Below, piece by piece: positions 47,881-57,335 of a stretch of DNA of 64,000 nucleotides (its first letter is position 1; the number at the start of each line of letters is the position of its first letter). This DNA is from Caecibacter massiliensis. Its GTDB lineage: Bacteria > Bacillota > Negativicutes > Veillonellales > Megasphaeraceae. The DNA is taken from NCBI GenBank assembly GCA_900095875.1, contig LT608311.1:1116001-1180000 (forward strand), written 5' to 3'. Below the pieces are notes generated by a model. The model ran no database searches and had not been told where the DNA came from. It saw only the letters and a list, made by a program, of their open reading frames with translations. The translations under genes and the position numbers were made by a program.

Positions 47881-49224
47881 TTACCGTTTATTGCTCTTGC
47901 GCCAGATATGCATCTTGTCCGCTTCTTTGATGAGTTCGTCCCGGAAATCGGGGTGTGCCAGGCCGATGAGGGCTTCTGCGCGCTGCCAGGTCGATTTACC
48001 CATGAGGTTGACCATGCCGTATTCTGTCGCAATCCAGTGCGTCTGGGAACGGGGATCGGTGACAGTCGTACCGGCTTTCAGGATGGGGCTGATGTTGGAC
48101 GTAACCGTACCGGTCTTTTTATCCGTATGGGTCGCGTGCATGGCGATGATGGACTTACCGCCTCTGGACCGGTAGGCACCGTCGGTGAAGTCCAGCTGGC
48201 CGCCGCTGCCACTGATCTGGTGGGTCCCCATGGATTCGGCCGATACCTGGCCATAGAGGTCTACTTCAATGCAACTGTTGATGGAAATGAAATTATCAAT
48301 CTGGCCGATGACAGCCGGATCATTTACATAATCGATGGGGAACGTCGCCAAAGCAGGGTTATCATCTACCCAGTCATATAAGTCCTGAGAGCCAAGGGCA
48401 AAGGCAAAGACCCCTTTATCACGGTTCAGGTTTTTGACTTTATTCGTCAGTCTGCCTTCCTTAGCCATAAGGTAAAATGCGTCGACGAGCATTTCTGTAT
48501 GGACGCCCAGATCTTTCAAATCCGATTTGGCAATCATAGCACCTACACTGTTAGGCAGCCCGCCAATGCCCAGCTGCAATGTTGCCCCATCGGGAATGGC
48601 TTCAACGATATAAGAAGCGATTTTCTGATCGATATCGTTTCCAAGGACGAAAGGAATAGTCGGCACTGGCACATCGGGCGCTTCGACGATGGCATCGACG
48701 TCAGAAATATGGATGGCTTCCCCACGGCCGCCAAGACAGCGCGGCATATGCGGATTGACTTCGACGATGACTTTTTTAGCCTTTTTCGTAATAGCCTCGG
48801 TCACGGCCGCACAAAGGCCAAAGTTAAAATAGCCATGTTTATCCATAGGCGCTACAGTAATCATCGCCACATCGACATCAATGATATTGCGGTAAATCGA
48901 CGGTTCATTACGGAAACACATAGGATTAAAAAACATGCGTGACTGTGCTGCCAGCTTGCGGTCATATCCGCTGAGATGCCAGTTCATGACGGTAAAAGTA
49001 TCGCAATCGGGGTCGCATTCGCATACCTGGCGGGGAAACAGGGACATGGTTTCCCGTACTTTAATATCATGTAACTCATCTTTGCGGCCCGCCAGTGCTT
49101 TATCGAGCAGTACCGGCTGGGAAGTCGTCATGCCATAATCGACCCAGTCGCCGTCTTTTACAAGGGTAACTGCTTGTTCCGGAGTCGTCAGTTTTTGTTT
49201 ATACATATCCATCCATTCTGACAT
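47881..49224 (-). CDS. Acyl-CoA:acetate CoA-transferase (acetyl-CoA hydrolase/4-hydroxybutyrate CoA-transferase family)
   Basis: 447-residue class I CoA-transferase. The catalytic Glu is in VDLYGQVSAESMGTHQISGSGGQLDF. GATLQLGIGGLPNSVGAMI and AMHATHTDKKTGTVTSNISPIL follow the butyryl-CoA:acetate and 4-hydroxybutyrate CoA-transferase pattern. It would release butyrate, propionate or another acid while activating acetate. ATG 49224 is chosen because AAAGG lies upstream; the longer frame to 49275 has no such site. A second transferase is encoded directly upstream. Precise acid specificity is not readable. Confidence 0.88.
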   Translation of the reverse strand: MSEWMDMYKQKLTTPEQAVTLVKDGDWVDYGMTTSQPVLLDKALAGRKDELHDIKVRETMSLFPRQVCECDPDCDTFTVMNWHLSGYDRKLAAQSRMFFNPMCFRNEPSIYRNIIDVDVAMITVAPMDKHGYFNFGLCAAVTEAITKKAKKVIVEVNPHMPRCLGGRGEAIHISDVDAIVEAPDVPVPTIPFVLGNDIDQKIASYIVEAIPDGATLQLGIGGLPNSVGAMIAKSDLKDLGVHTEMLVDAFYLMAKEGRLTNKVKNLNRDKGVFAFALGSQDLYDWVDDNPALATFPIDYVNDPAVIGQIDNFISINSCIEVDLYGQVSAESMGTHQISGSGGQLDFTDGAYRSRGGKSIIAMHATHTDKKTGTVTSNISPILKAGTTVTDPRSQTHWIATEYGMVNLMGKSTWQRAEALIGLAHPDFRDELIKEADKMHIWRKSNKR

Positions 49225-49390
49225 TCTGTTCACCAAACCTTTCACAATATATGCGGTCTGTACCGCATCAACCACAACAGAGATATTGTTCTAAAATTCA
49301 CATGTACAGTATAGCTTATTAAAACGTTTTACGCAAGATATCTATGCAAAATCTATATTCATGTTGTGTGTTATACGCAATGCTCGCATA

Positions 49391-50692
49391 TCAGATCAGG
49401 ATATGCATTTTTTTAGCAGCAAAGGTCAGCTCTTCCCGGAATTTCGGATGGGCAATGGAAATCAGGGCTTTTGTCCGCTGAGAAAGGGTTTTCCCCCGTA
49501 ATTTGGCGATGCCGTATTCTGTAACGACGTAATCAATATCATTCTTACTCGTCGAAACGATGGCTCCCGGCGTCAGTGTCGGCACGATTTTGCTGATAGT
49601 GCCTCCTTTTGCCGTAGAGGGGAAAGCAATAAAGCTTTTTCCGCCCGGTGAGCAGATGGCACCGCGCACGTAATCAGCCTGGCCACCTGTACCAGATATA
49701 TGCCGCGTTCCTGTCGATTCAGAGCAGGCCTGACCAAAGAAATCAACTTCAATAGCCGCATTGACAGAAATAAAGTCCGGATGGCGGGCGATGACTGCCG
49801 GGTCATTGACATAATCGACAGGTAACATGAGAAATGCCGGATTGTCATCAATAAAATCGTAAATACGCTGAGAACCAAAGGTCAGGGTTGCCACAGTCTT
49901 TCCCCGGTGAATCGGTTTTCTAGTATTGGTGACAGCCCCGCATTCAATGAGTTCTACCATGCTGTCTGTAAACAGTTCTGTATGGATTCCCAGATCATGC
50001 TTATCCTTGAGGGCCAGACCCACGGCTTCTGGTACAGCGCCGATACCAAGCTGCAGTGTCGCTCCGTCAGGCACTTCTTCGGCAATATAACCGCCGATAG
50101 TACGGCTGATTTCATCAATCTGTACCGGCGGCACGATAGGCAGGGCATGGGACGTTTCACACAGTCCATCGACCTGTGAAATATGGATTTGCGGCGCCGT
50201 GAGTACCCGCGGCAGCTGATCATTGACTTCCAGATAAATATGGCGGGCTTTCCGGATCATGGCAGCACTGCAGGAACCGCTCAGGCTGGTGCTGAAATAC
50301 CCGTGCTTATCCATAGGAGATACCTGGGCAAAGAACGCATCAATGTCGATATATCGTTCAAACAGTCCCGGCGCATCGTGGTAATAGCAGGGCATGATGT
50401 CGCAGCGTCCTTCGTTGGCAGCTTTGCGCAGTCCCCCGCCGGAAAACCATGTAACAGGCGTAATATTCGGATAGGCTTCAGAAGATAACGTCCCCAGAGG
50501 CGTCACATCGAGCAGAGTATGACAGGTCACATCCTGTATATCCCCGGCAGCGGCCCGTTTTCCCAGAGCATCGGCCAGGACCGGCGGGATGGCTCCTGAA
50601 ATATCAGCACAACAGGACCAGCCCGATTCCACACAGGCGGCAATCTGTTCCGGCGTTTTTTTCTTATCGGCATATTCTTGCATTACATCCAT
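49391..50692 (-). CDS. Second CoA-transferase of the acetyl-CoA hydrolase family
   Basis: 433-residue paralogue of the downstream CoA-transferase. The catalytic Glu is in VDFFGQACSESTGTRHISGTGGQADY. GATLQLGIGAVPEAVGLAL and TEYGIAKLRGKTLSQRTKALI are typical. ATG 50692 has AAAGGAG 8 bases upstream. It is more divergent in its first 100 residues (ADISGAIPPVLADALGKR, DVTPLGTLSSEAY), so it may use another acid than its neighbour. The 166-base gap to the next gene has no clear terminator, so the two may be co-transcribed. Confidence 0.87.
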   Translation of the reverse strand: MDVMQEYADKKKTPEQIAACVESGWSCCADISGAIPPVLADALGKRAAAGDIQDVTCHTLLDVTPLGTLSSEAYPNITPVTWFSGGGLRKAANEGRCDIMPCYYHDAPGLFERYIDIDAFFAQVSPMDKHGYFSTSLSGSCSAAMIRKARHIYLEVNDQLPRVLTAPQIHISQVDGLCETSHALPIVPPVQIDEISRTIGGYIAEEVPDGATLQLGIGAVPEAVGLALKDKHDLGIHTELFTDSMVELIECGAVTNTRKPIHRGKTVATLTFGSQRIYDFIDDNPAFLMLPVDYVNDPAVIARHPDFISVNAAIEVDFFGQACSESTGTRHISGTGGQADYVRGAICSPGGKSFIAFPSTAKGGTISKIVPTLTPGAIVSTSKNDIDYVVTEYGIAKLRGKTLSQRTKALISIAHPKFREELTFAAKKMHILI

Positions 50693-50751
50693 GATAATTT
50701 CTCCTTTCACTAAAAAATCAGCATTGCTATGATTTCACTACCCAAAAGAAA

Positions 50752-50780
50752 TCCCCGCCGCACACAATATGCGGCGAGGA
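50752..50780 (-). terminator. Terminator after the EF-G paralogue
   Basis: TCC-C-CGCCGCA pairs with TGCGGCG-A-GGA (one mismatch), then TTTCTTTTG on the minus strand, 16 bases after the stop. Confidence 0.75.
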
Positions 50781-50795
50781 TACGTGAGGAGGGAT

Positions 50796-52871
50796 TTATT
50801 CTTCCTTACCAGCCTGTGAAGCGGCAATGATTTCATCCATTGTCTTTTTCGGTACTTCTTCATAATCAAAGAAGGACATGTTGAATGTACCTTTCCCCTG
50901 TGTCATGGAGCGCAAAATCGTCACATAGCCGCTCATTTCGGCCAGAGGCACCTGCGCTTTGACTACAATCAGGTTCTTATGGCTGGGATGATGTTCCATG
51001 CCGAGGATCCGTCCGCGGCGGCCGCTGAAGTCGCCCATGACATCACCCATATATTCTTCCGGCACGATGACATCGACATTATAAACCGGTTCGAGAATAG
51101 CCGGTTTCGCTTCGGGCACGCCTTTCTTCAGCGCCAGTGCTGCCGCTACTTTAAAGGCCATTTCCGACGAATCGACAGGATGATAGGACCCGTCTTCCAG
51201 TGTGACCTTGACGTGGATCATAGGATACCCGGCAATGAGTCCTTTTTCCAACGTTTCTTTTACGCCCTTTTCGACAGCCGGGATATACTGGCGCGGCACA
51301 GCCCCGCCGAATATGGCGTCGACAAATTCGAAGTCTTCCCCATTGGTAAGGGGTTCCAGTTTGAGTTTGACATGACCGTACTGACCATGACCACCACTTT
51401 GCTTCTTATGCTTGCCTTCTACTTCCGTAACGCCGTTGATGGTTTCCCTGTACGGAATATATACCGGTTTGAGGATACCTTTGACGCCGTATTTGCGTTC
51501 CATCTTATTCATGATGTGTTCCAGATGGACGTCGCCCATGCAGCGAACGAGTATCTGCTTGCCTTCGGCATTCTTTTCCACCTGGCAGGTAGGATCTTCT
51601 TCACTGATTTTTGAAAGAGCCGTCATCAGTTTTTCTTCGTCGCCTTTCTTTTCCGGAACCATGGCGACCGTATGGAGCGGATTGGGGAAGCGAATTGGAT
51701 CATATTCAACAGGGAATTCTGCCGTAGCAAAAGTATCACCTGTACGGGCATGAGCCAGTTTCGGAATGACGACGATATCACCAGCAATGGCGTCTTTGAC
51801 CGGTACCTGTTCCTTGCCGACCAAGGTAAACATCTTGCCCAGCTTTTCTTCCGTATCCTGGGTCACGTTATACAGCTTATCCCCTTCTTTGAGTTCGCCG
51901 GAGAAAATGCGGACATAACTCAGTTTCCCGGCAAAGGGGTCGATGAGTGTCTTAAATACAAATCCCGTAAACAGCTTGTTAGGATATACCATAACCGGTT
52001 CGCCCGTCTTTTTATCCGTTCCCATCATGACCTTCTGGGATGCGTCCGGCATATAACGGATGATGCGCCCCAAAAGTTCCGTCGTTCCGATATGATGGAC
52101 TGCACTGCCGCACATGACCGGGCATACCCGGCCGGTCAGCATGCCCTGGCGCAGGCCCTGGCGCAGTTCGTCGATGGTCAGTTCTTCCCCTTCCAGGTAT
52201 TTTTCCAACAGTTCGTCGTCGCCTTCTGCAGCGGCTTCCATGCACATTTCACGAACTTCACGGGCTTTAGGCATATATTCTGCCGGCACTTTGATTTCTT
52301 CGGCCTTGCCTTCTTTCCATTCCCAGGCAATCATTTTGCAGACATCGATGATGCCGCGGAAATCATTGCCTTCTCCGATCGGAATCTGAAGGGGCATAAT
52401 GGATTTGCCGAAAACAGCGCGCATCTTTTCGAGGCAGCCAAAGAAATCGGCGTTTTCAGCATCCATTTTATTGACATAAATCATGCGCGGCAGCTGTAGT
52501 TCTACGCCGTAATCCCAGGCGCGTTCCGTATCCATTTCTACACCGGCATCGGCCGAAACGACCATGAGGATGCCATCAGCAGCCCGCAGGGCAGCACGGA
52601 CTTCACCACAGAATTCGGAATACCCCGGCGTATCGATGAAATTCAGCTTGTATCCCTGCCATTCACAGGGCGCGATACCGAGCTGAATCGTCACATTACG
52701 CTTGATTTCTTCCGGTTCAAAGTCCATGATGTGTTTGTTGTCCTTGCCCACACCGACGGCATCAACGGCTCCGCAGGCAAGCAACAGGGATTCGACGACG
52801 GCCGTCTTGCCGGCTCCGTCATGGGAGAGTACAGCCACGTTGCGGATCTTGTCACTAGCATATTCTTTCAT
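50796..52871 (-). CDS. Elongation factor G-like GTPase (EF-G paralogue, TM1651-type)
   Basis: 691-residue translational GTPase with five EF-G domains. G1 is SHDGAGKTAVVES (not the AHIDAGKTT of canonical EF-G); G3 is FIDTPGYSEF and G4 is YVNKMD. Switch I is replaced by GKDNKHIMDFEPEEIKRNVTI, typical of the second EF-G subfamily. Domain IV has KKQSGGHGQYGHVKLKLEP and domain V ends MGDFSGRRGRILGM. This points to a stress or accessory role (for example ribosome recycling or slow translocation) rather than the housekeeping fusA. Its Shine-Dalgarno AGGAGG lies within an inverted repeat (52876-52930). Confidence 0.9.
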   Translation of the reverse strand: MKEYASDKIRNVAVLSHDGAGKTAVVESLLLACGAVDAVGVGKDNKHIMDFEPEEIKRNVTIQLGIAPCEWQGYKLNFIDTPGYSEFCGEVRAALRAADGILMVVSADAGVEMDTERAWDYGVELQLPRMIYVNKMDAENADFFGCLEKMRAVFGKSIMPLQIPIGEGNDFRGIIDVCKMIAWEWKEGKAEEIKVPAEYMPKAREVREMCMEAAAEGDDELLEKYLEGEELTIDELRQGLRQGMLTGRVCPVMCGSAVHHIGTTELLGRIIRYMPDASQKVMMGTDKKTGEPVMVYPNKLFTGFVFKTLIDPFAGKLSYVRIFSGELKEGDKLYNVTQDTEEKLGKMFTLVGKEQVPVKDAIAGDIVVIPKLAHARTGDTFATAEFPVEYDPIRFPNPLHTVAMVPEKKGDEEKLMTALSKISEEDPTCQVEKNAEGKQILVRCMGDVHLEHIMNKMERKYGVKGILKPVYIPYRETINGVTEVEGKHKKQSGGHGQYGHVKLKLEPLTNGEDFEFVDAIFGGAVPRQYIPAVEKGVKETLEKGLIAGYPMIHVKVTLEDGSYHPVDSSEMAFKVAAALALKKGVPEAKPAILEPVYNVDVIVPEEYMGDVMGDFSGRRGRILGMEHHPSHKNLIVVKAQVPLAEMSGYVTILRSMTQGKGTFNMSFFDYEEVPKKTMDEIIAASQAGKEE

Positions 52872-52875
52872 AAAT

Positions 52876-52930
52876 AAATCGCCTCCTAAAAATCACGTTA
52901 TTATATATATTCGTGATGAGGAGGCGATTT
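52876..52930 (-). promoter_or_regulatory. Inverted repeat that can hide the EF-G paralogue's ribosome-binding site
   Basis: AAATCGCCTCCT (52876-52887) pairs perfectly with AGGAGGCGATTT (52919-52930). Inside it ATCACG (52892-52897) pairs with CGTGAT (52912-52917), leaving a 14-base A/T loop. On the minus strand the 3' arm contains the AGGAGG of the EF-G gene, 10 bases before its ATG. It could be a translational switch, a terminator for the upstream M20 gene, or an operator if transcription starts within the loop (which contains TATAAT). Confidence 0.65.
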
Positions 52931-52976
52931 CCTTTTTTATTTATGATTTTTTTCTAACTTATCTATGCTTTATGCT

Positions 52977-54206
52977 CTATGCTTTATGCGCCGCATCCGG
53001 TGCAATGATGCCAGCATCCTGATTGGAAAGCGCTGCCAGCGTGAGCGATGTCATGAGCTCCATCCCAAAAGGCAGACAGTTTTCATCGGCAGCAAAATGA
53101 GAATTATGGAGCGGCCACACAGGTTTTCCCGGAGCCGTTGCCCCAAGCCACAAAAAAGCACCGTTATACGCTTTGAGATAACCGGAGAAATCTTCTGCCG
53201 TCATAGCCGGTTCCCTTACATCTCCCAGAGCATCCCCCCCAAACCGGGTGCGCACGACATCCTTGATAAACTCTGCCTGCTCTGCATCATTAAAGACCGC
53301 ATCATATCCCCGGTCGTACTGAAGCGTACTATCCGTGCCGAGCATCGTATCGAGGCCGCTCAGCAGACGCTTCAGCTTATCTTCCACCATATCCTGAGCT
53401 TCTTTGTGATAAGTCCGGCAGGTTCCTTCGATGACGACCTCATCGGCCACGATATTATAGCGCGTGCCGCCGTGGATGGTGCCAAAGGTGAGTACTGCCG
53501 GATAAAGTGGGTTGATCTGACGGCTGATGATGTTCTGTACTGCCGTCAGAAACTGACCGGCCGCCACTATCGCATCGGTACCGCGATGCGGCATAGCGGC
53601 GTGACTGGCCTTGCCACAGATAGTGACCGTCACGTGATCTGAAGCCGCCATCATAGGACCGGCCAGAATCCCGACCTGACCAGTGGGAAGGCTGGGCCAC
53701 ACATGAAGGCCATACACGGCATCAGTACCTTCGAGGATTCCCGACTTGACAATGGCTTTAGCCCCGCCATCGGGAGATTTTTCTTCTGCCGGCTGGCCAA
53801 TAAAAATAACCGTACCGGCAAAGGTATCTTTCATCGCCGTGAGAACACGGGCCGTGCCGAGGAGAATCGATGTATGGGCGTCATGGCCGCAGGCATGCAT
53901 GATACCGTGTGTTTCTGAAGCAAAAGATAGTCCCGTTTCTTCCGTGACCGGCAGGGCATCCATATCGGCCCGCAGGGCAATCGTAAGCCCCTTTCCCTTC
54001 CCGCCGTGGAGAATACCCACGACAGCATGTATTCCACCTACTTCTTCATGCACTTCTAATCCAAGACTGCGGAATTCCGCAGCTACCAGGGCCGCCGTCC
54101 CCTCTTCATGGTATGAAAGTTCCGGATGGGCATGAATCGTACGGCGGAGCTCACATACGTGGGGCGTATATTTTTCAACTAACTGTTTTATCATATCTTG
54201 TGTCAT
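52977..54206 (-). CDS. M20 family amidohydrolase (N-acyl-amino-acid / hippurate hydrolase type)
   Basis: 409-residue metal-dependent deacylase of the HipO/AbgB group. IALRADMDALPVTEETGLSFAS and IMHACGHDAHTSILLG carry metal ligands. GQPAEEKSPDGGAKAIV has the catalytic glutamates, and GKASHAAMPHRGTDAIVAA is in the dimerisation domain. It cleaves N-acyl amino acids, N-acetyl-diaminopimelate or similar. AGGGGGAAC precedes the ATG. It is divergent from the M18 aminopeptidase gene with a 127-base promoter gap between them. Confidence 0.9.
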   Translation of the reverse strand: MTQDMIKQLVEKYTPHVCELRRTIHAHPELSYHEEGTAALVAAEFRSLGLEVHEEVGGIHAVVGILHGGKGKGLTIALRADMDALPVTEETGLSFASETHGIMHACGHDAHTSILLGTARVLTAMKDTFAGTVIFIGQPAEEKSPDGGAKAIVKSGILEGTDAVYGLHVWPSLPTGQVGILAGPMMAASDHVTVTICGKASHAAMPHRGTDAIVAAGQFLTAVQNIISRQINPLYPAVLTFGTIHGGTRYNIVADEVVIEGTCRTYHKEAQDMVEDKLKRLLSGLDTMLGTDSTLQYDRGYDAVFNDAEQAEFIKDVVRTRFGGDALGDVREPAMTAEDFSGYLKAYNGAFLWLGATAPGKPVWPLHNSHFAADENCLPFGMELMTSLTLAALSNQDAGIIAPDAAHKA

Positions 54207-54333
54207 TTTCCTGTTCCCCCTTTTATTTCTCAGGAAATATCACTATAATAGTAATATTAGACATGAATACATGCATAATGTAAAAATGGCTGTCCCGCCA
54301 TTTTGGTTAATTATACCATAAGGAGGAATATAA

Positions 54334-55701
54334 ATGAAAGCATTTGATAGAGAAAACAGCGTCTGGGCTCGTTTTTCTGAAGAACAGCGCCTGGAAATGG
54401 AAGAATACAGCAAAAAGTACCGCCAATTTCTCGACACGGCCCGGACAGAACGGCTGGCCAATGCAGAAATCATCCGACAGGCTGAAGCTGCCGGTTTCAG
54501 ACCGCTCAGCGACTATACCTCCCTTAAAGCCGGTGACAAAGTATACTGGAATCAGAAAGGCAAGTCCGTCATCCTCGCCATCATCGGCACAGAACCTGTC
54601 TCCCAGGGGATGAAGATCGTTGGTTCTCATATCGACTGCCCCCGTCTCGACCTGAAAGCCATGCCCGTTACGGAAAAAAATGGCATCGTCTATTTCAAGA
54701 CCCATTATTACGGAGGTCTTTTAAAATATCAGTGGGTCTGCCTGCCTCTTTCCCTGATTGGCGTCGTCTATACAGCTGACGGACGGCGCATCGACGTCTC
54801 TATCGGTGAAGACCCTGATGACCCGGTATTTTTCATCAATGACCTGCTCCCCCACCTCGGCAAAGACCAGGCAGCCAAAAAACTTTCCGAAGCCATCAGC
54901 GGGGAAATGCTCATGCCCCTCGTCGGGACTAATAGTGAAGAGGAAAAAACAAAGCCGGCCGTTCTGGAATTGCTGAAAAAGAAATACGGTATCGAAGAAG
55001 AAGATTTCGCCAGCGCCGAACTGGAAATCATTCCGGCCATTAAGAGCCGCGATGTCGGTCTGGACCGTTCTATGATTATGAGCCATGGCCACGATGACCG
55101 GGTATGCTCGTATGGCAATCTGGCAGCCATCCTCACAGCCCATGCCGGCACTAAGACGCAGGTAGCCTTGTTTGCTGACAAGGAAGAAATCGGTTCCGTC
55201 GGCAATACCGGTGTCCACTCGGCATTTTTCCCTGATTTCGTTGCCGAACTCCTGGCATTACAGGGCCATACGGAAGAACTATGGCTGCGCCGGACCATGC
55301 GGAACAGCCAGGTCTTATCCGCCGACGTATGCGCTGCCCTGGACCCTGTATTCGCCGATGCCTATGAAGAAACAAACGCGGCACGGCTCGGCTATGGCAT
55401 CTGCCTCTGCAAATACACCGGAGCCCGCGGAAAAGCCGGCAGCAACGATGCCAATGCAGAATTTTTATCCCAGGTACGCCAGATTTTTAACGCCGCCGAT
55501 GTCCCCTGGCAGATTGGGGAACTGGGAAAAGTCGATCAAGGCGGTGGCGGCACCATCGCCTATATCATGGCCGACTGGGGCTGCGATGTCGTAGACTGCG
55601 GCGTCGCCATGCACAGCATGCACGCTCCCTTGGAAATCGTCGCCAAATCCGATGCCTATAGCGGATACCTGGCTTATAAAGCCTTCTTTGAAAGCAAGTA
55701 A
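54334..55701 (+). CDS. M18 family aminopeptidase
   Basis: 455-residue zinc aminopeptidase on plus. Metal-ligand motifs are KIVGSHIDCPRLDLK, IMSHGHDDRVCSY, ALFADKEEIGSVGNTG and GVAMHSMHAPLEIV. It removes N-terminal acidic or hydrophobic residues from peptides in the cytoplasm, supporting amino acid fermentation. AAGGAGG lies 7 bases before the ATG. It ends only 9 bases from the stop of the convergent ketopantoate-reductase family gene, with no terminator between, so the two transcripts must overlap. Confidence 0.94.
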   Translation: MKAFDRENSVWARFSEEQRLEMEEYSKKYRQFLDTARTERLANAEIIRQAEAAGFRPLSDYTSLKAGDKVYWNQKGKSVILAIIGTEPVSQGMKIVGSHIDCPRLDLKAMPVTEKNGIVYFKTHYYGGLLKYQWVCLPLSLIGVVYTADGRRIDVSIGEDPDDPVFFINDLLPHLGKDQAAKKLSEAISGEMLMPLVGTNSEEEKTKPAVLELLKKKYGIEEEDFASAELEIIPAIKSRDVGLDRSMIMSHGHDDRVCSYGNLAAILTAHAGTKTQVALFADKEEIGSVGNTGVHSAFFPDFVAELLALQGHTEELWLRRTMRNSQVLSADVCAALDPVFADAYEETNAARLGYGICLCKYTGARGKAGSNDANAEFLSQVRQIFNAADVPWQIGELGKVDQGGGGTIAYIMADWGCDVVDCGVAMHSMHAPLEIVAKSDAYSGYLAYKAFFESK

Positions 55702-55710
55702 ACAGACCCG

Positions 55711-56622
55711 TTATTCAGAAGAAGTCCGTTCTTTCAACGCTTCATAAAATTGCTTTGACAAGGGAATGTCTATTCCCAGTTTCTCTGCTGTCTTTACGAG
55801 ATAGCCACTGAACGTTTCCAGTTCATTGGGCCGGCGGGCCATGACATCGTGGGCAAGGGAGCTGGTTACATTCTGATTTTTCTGGCCTATGACGCGATGA
55901 TAAATCGTATCGACCAGGTCATCGGCCAGATCAACTCCCTGAGCCTTCCCAATCGTATAGGCCTCATGGAGAAGGGTATGGAATTCCTCTTTTCCCTGCG
56001 GACGGGCAAATACACCGGCAAAGGTATCTTCATAATAAGCCGTAATCACGTTAATGGCGCAGTTGGTGATGAATTTATTCCACACTTCGACGCGGATATC
56101 GTCGGCATATCGTATTTTCAACCCCGGATGATCGAGAAGATCATGGAGAGTTGTACTGTATTCCCCTTCAGCACTGCTGATATACATGCGGGCAAAGGCC
56201 CCGGACTGACGGATTGAAAAATCGGCCTGGGCTTCTGTATTAATGTAAATAGTCGAATCCATAATTTTTCCCTTCGGCAGAATAGACCGGGCTACCTCAC
56301 TATGATCGACGCCGTTCTGCATGCAGACAATCATCGTATGATCATCTACGCAGGGGATCACGGCCTGTAATGCTGCCGGTAGGGAATAATTCTTGACGCA
56401 GACAAAAATCACATCCTGAATGCCGCACGACGACGGGTCATCGGTTACTTTCGGATGAGCTACGTGTTCACCAAAAAAATCACTGTGCAGAATAAGACCT
56501 TTTTCTATGAGAGATTCTTTCCGCTTGCGGCGGGCAATCAGAGTCACATCATCATAGTAGGCACACAAAAAAGATGCCATATATCCACCGATACCGCCAA
56601 TTCCCGTTACCATGATTTTCAT
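55711..56622 (-). CDS. panE: Ketopantoate reductase family protein (ApbA/PanE)
   Basis: 303-residue NADPH-dependent reductase. The nucleotide motif is VTGIGGIGGYMASFL; FVCVKNYSLPAALQAVIP, CMQNGVDHSEVARSILP and the C-terminal SLAHDVMARRPNELETFSGYLVK are family features, including the conserved Lys and Glu. The usual role is ketopantoate to pantoate in CoA synthesis. However, its position behind the dehydratase-aldolase operon also allows a role in reducing a branched 2-oxo acid. GAGGGAG precedes the ATG. A terminator separates it from the upstream rraA-like gene. Confidence 0.85.
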   Translation of the reverse strand: MKIMVTGIGGIGGYMASFLCAYYDDVTLIARRKRKESLIEKGLILHSDFFGEHVAHPKVTDDPSSCGIQDVIFVCVKNYSLPAALQAVIPCVDDHTMIVCMQNGVDHSEVARSILPKGKIMDSTIYINTEAQADFSIRQSGAFARMYISSAEGEYSTTLHDLLDHPGLKIRYADDIRVEVWNKFITNCAINVITAYYEDTFAGVFARPQGKEEFHTLLHEAYTIGKAQGVDLADDLVDTIYHRVIGQKNQNVTSSLAHDVMARRPNELETFSGYLVKTAEKLGIDIPLSKQFYEALKERTSSE

Positions 56623-56650
56623 GAGTCATCACTCCCTCAACATATAAATC

Positions 56651-56703
56651 AAAAGACTGTTTTTACCATTTTAGCATAATAAATCGGTAAAAACAGTCTT
56701 TTT
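56651..56703 (-). terminator. Terminator of the dehydratase-aldolase operon
   Basis: AAAAGACTGTTTTTACC pairs with GGTAAAAACAGTCTTTT, an almost perfect 17-base stem with an 18-base loop, 12 bases beyond the rraA-like stop. Confidence 0.88.
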
Positions 56704-56714
56704 CGTCTCTATAC

Positions 56715-57335
56715 TTACCTTTCTCCACAGGCTTTAGCAAGAAATTCATCTAGTGCGGCCGGATCAGGAATAACAGTATCCATCTTCCAACGGTCTTTTT
56801 CTTCTTTAGCCTTTGCGTTTTTCAGGACTTCTGCCGTTTTATCGGCAGGAATGACGACGACGCCATCAGCATCGCCATAAATAATGTCTCCGGGACGGAT
56901 AAGCGTATCGGCACAGGCAACTGTCTGTTGTACTCGTCCCAGATAATTGACAGGGGGACTTTTCGGCGTAATACCGCGGGCAAAAACAGGAAAATCACCA
57001 CTGGCAATGGCCTGACTATCACGAACGCATCCATCAATGACGATACCTGCCAGGCCCTGCTTTCTGGCAATAGTCACGACAATTTCTCCCAGGAACGCTG
57101 CATCGGTTGTTCCATGGGCAGCGATGACAAGGACAGCGCCTTTGGGAGCTTCCCGCAATGCTTTAAATACAACAGAACAATCATTTTTAACGACTTGTAT
57201 GGTGTAAGCCGGTCCTGTAACGGTCATCCGTTTATCCAGTGGTTTAATAGCAGCAGCCATCGTCTGGCATCCTGCCATGGCATCTGATAACGATGTAGAT
57301 GACACGCCATTCCATTCTTGTATATTAAATTCCAT
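56715..57335 (-). CDS. RraA-like aldolase / oxaloacetate decarboxylase family protein
   Basis: 206-residue RraA/HMG-aldolase fold protein. LSDAMAGCQTM at the start and GIVIDGCVRDSQAI carry the conserved G-x3-DG-x-RD pattern that binds Mg2+ and the oxo acid in 4-hydroxy-4-methyl-2-oxoglutarate aldolases. GDIIYGDADGVVVIPADK is the second signature. Such enzymes split 2-oxo-4-hydroxy acids to pyruvate, or decarboxylate oxaloacetate. It overlaps the 3' end of the LeuC-like gene by 11 bases, so it should act on a product of that dehydratase pathway. Bacterial RNase E inhibition by RraA is an unlikely role here. Confidence 0.86.
   Translation of the reverse strand: MEFNIQEWNGVSSTSLSDAMAGCQTMAAAIKPLDKRMTVTGPAYTIQVVKNDCSVVFKALREAPKGAVLVIAAHGTTDAAFLGEIVVTIARKQGLAGIVIDGCVRDSQAIASGDFPVFARGITPKSPPVNYLGRVQQTVACADTLIRPGDIIYGDADGVVVIPADKTAEVLKNAKAKEEKDRWKMDTVIPDPAALDEFLAKACGER

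Noticed and set aside
47768-48175. A 135-codon plus-strand frame with GGAGG upstream, between gyrA and the CoA-transferase
   Set aside because: Most of it is antisense to the CoA-transferase gene, and its start lies in the terminator-like hairpin at 47807-47854. The GGAGG is probably fortuitous.
52955-52990. Short tandem CTTTATGCT-like repeats at the end of the M20 amidohydrolase gene
   Set aside because: Only two or three imperfect units at the stop codon; probably simple-sequence slippage with no evident function.
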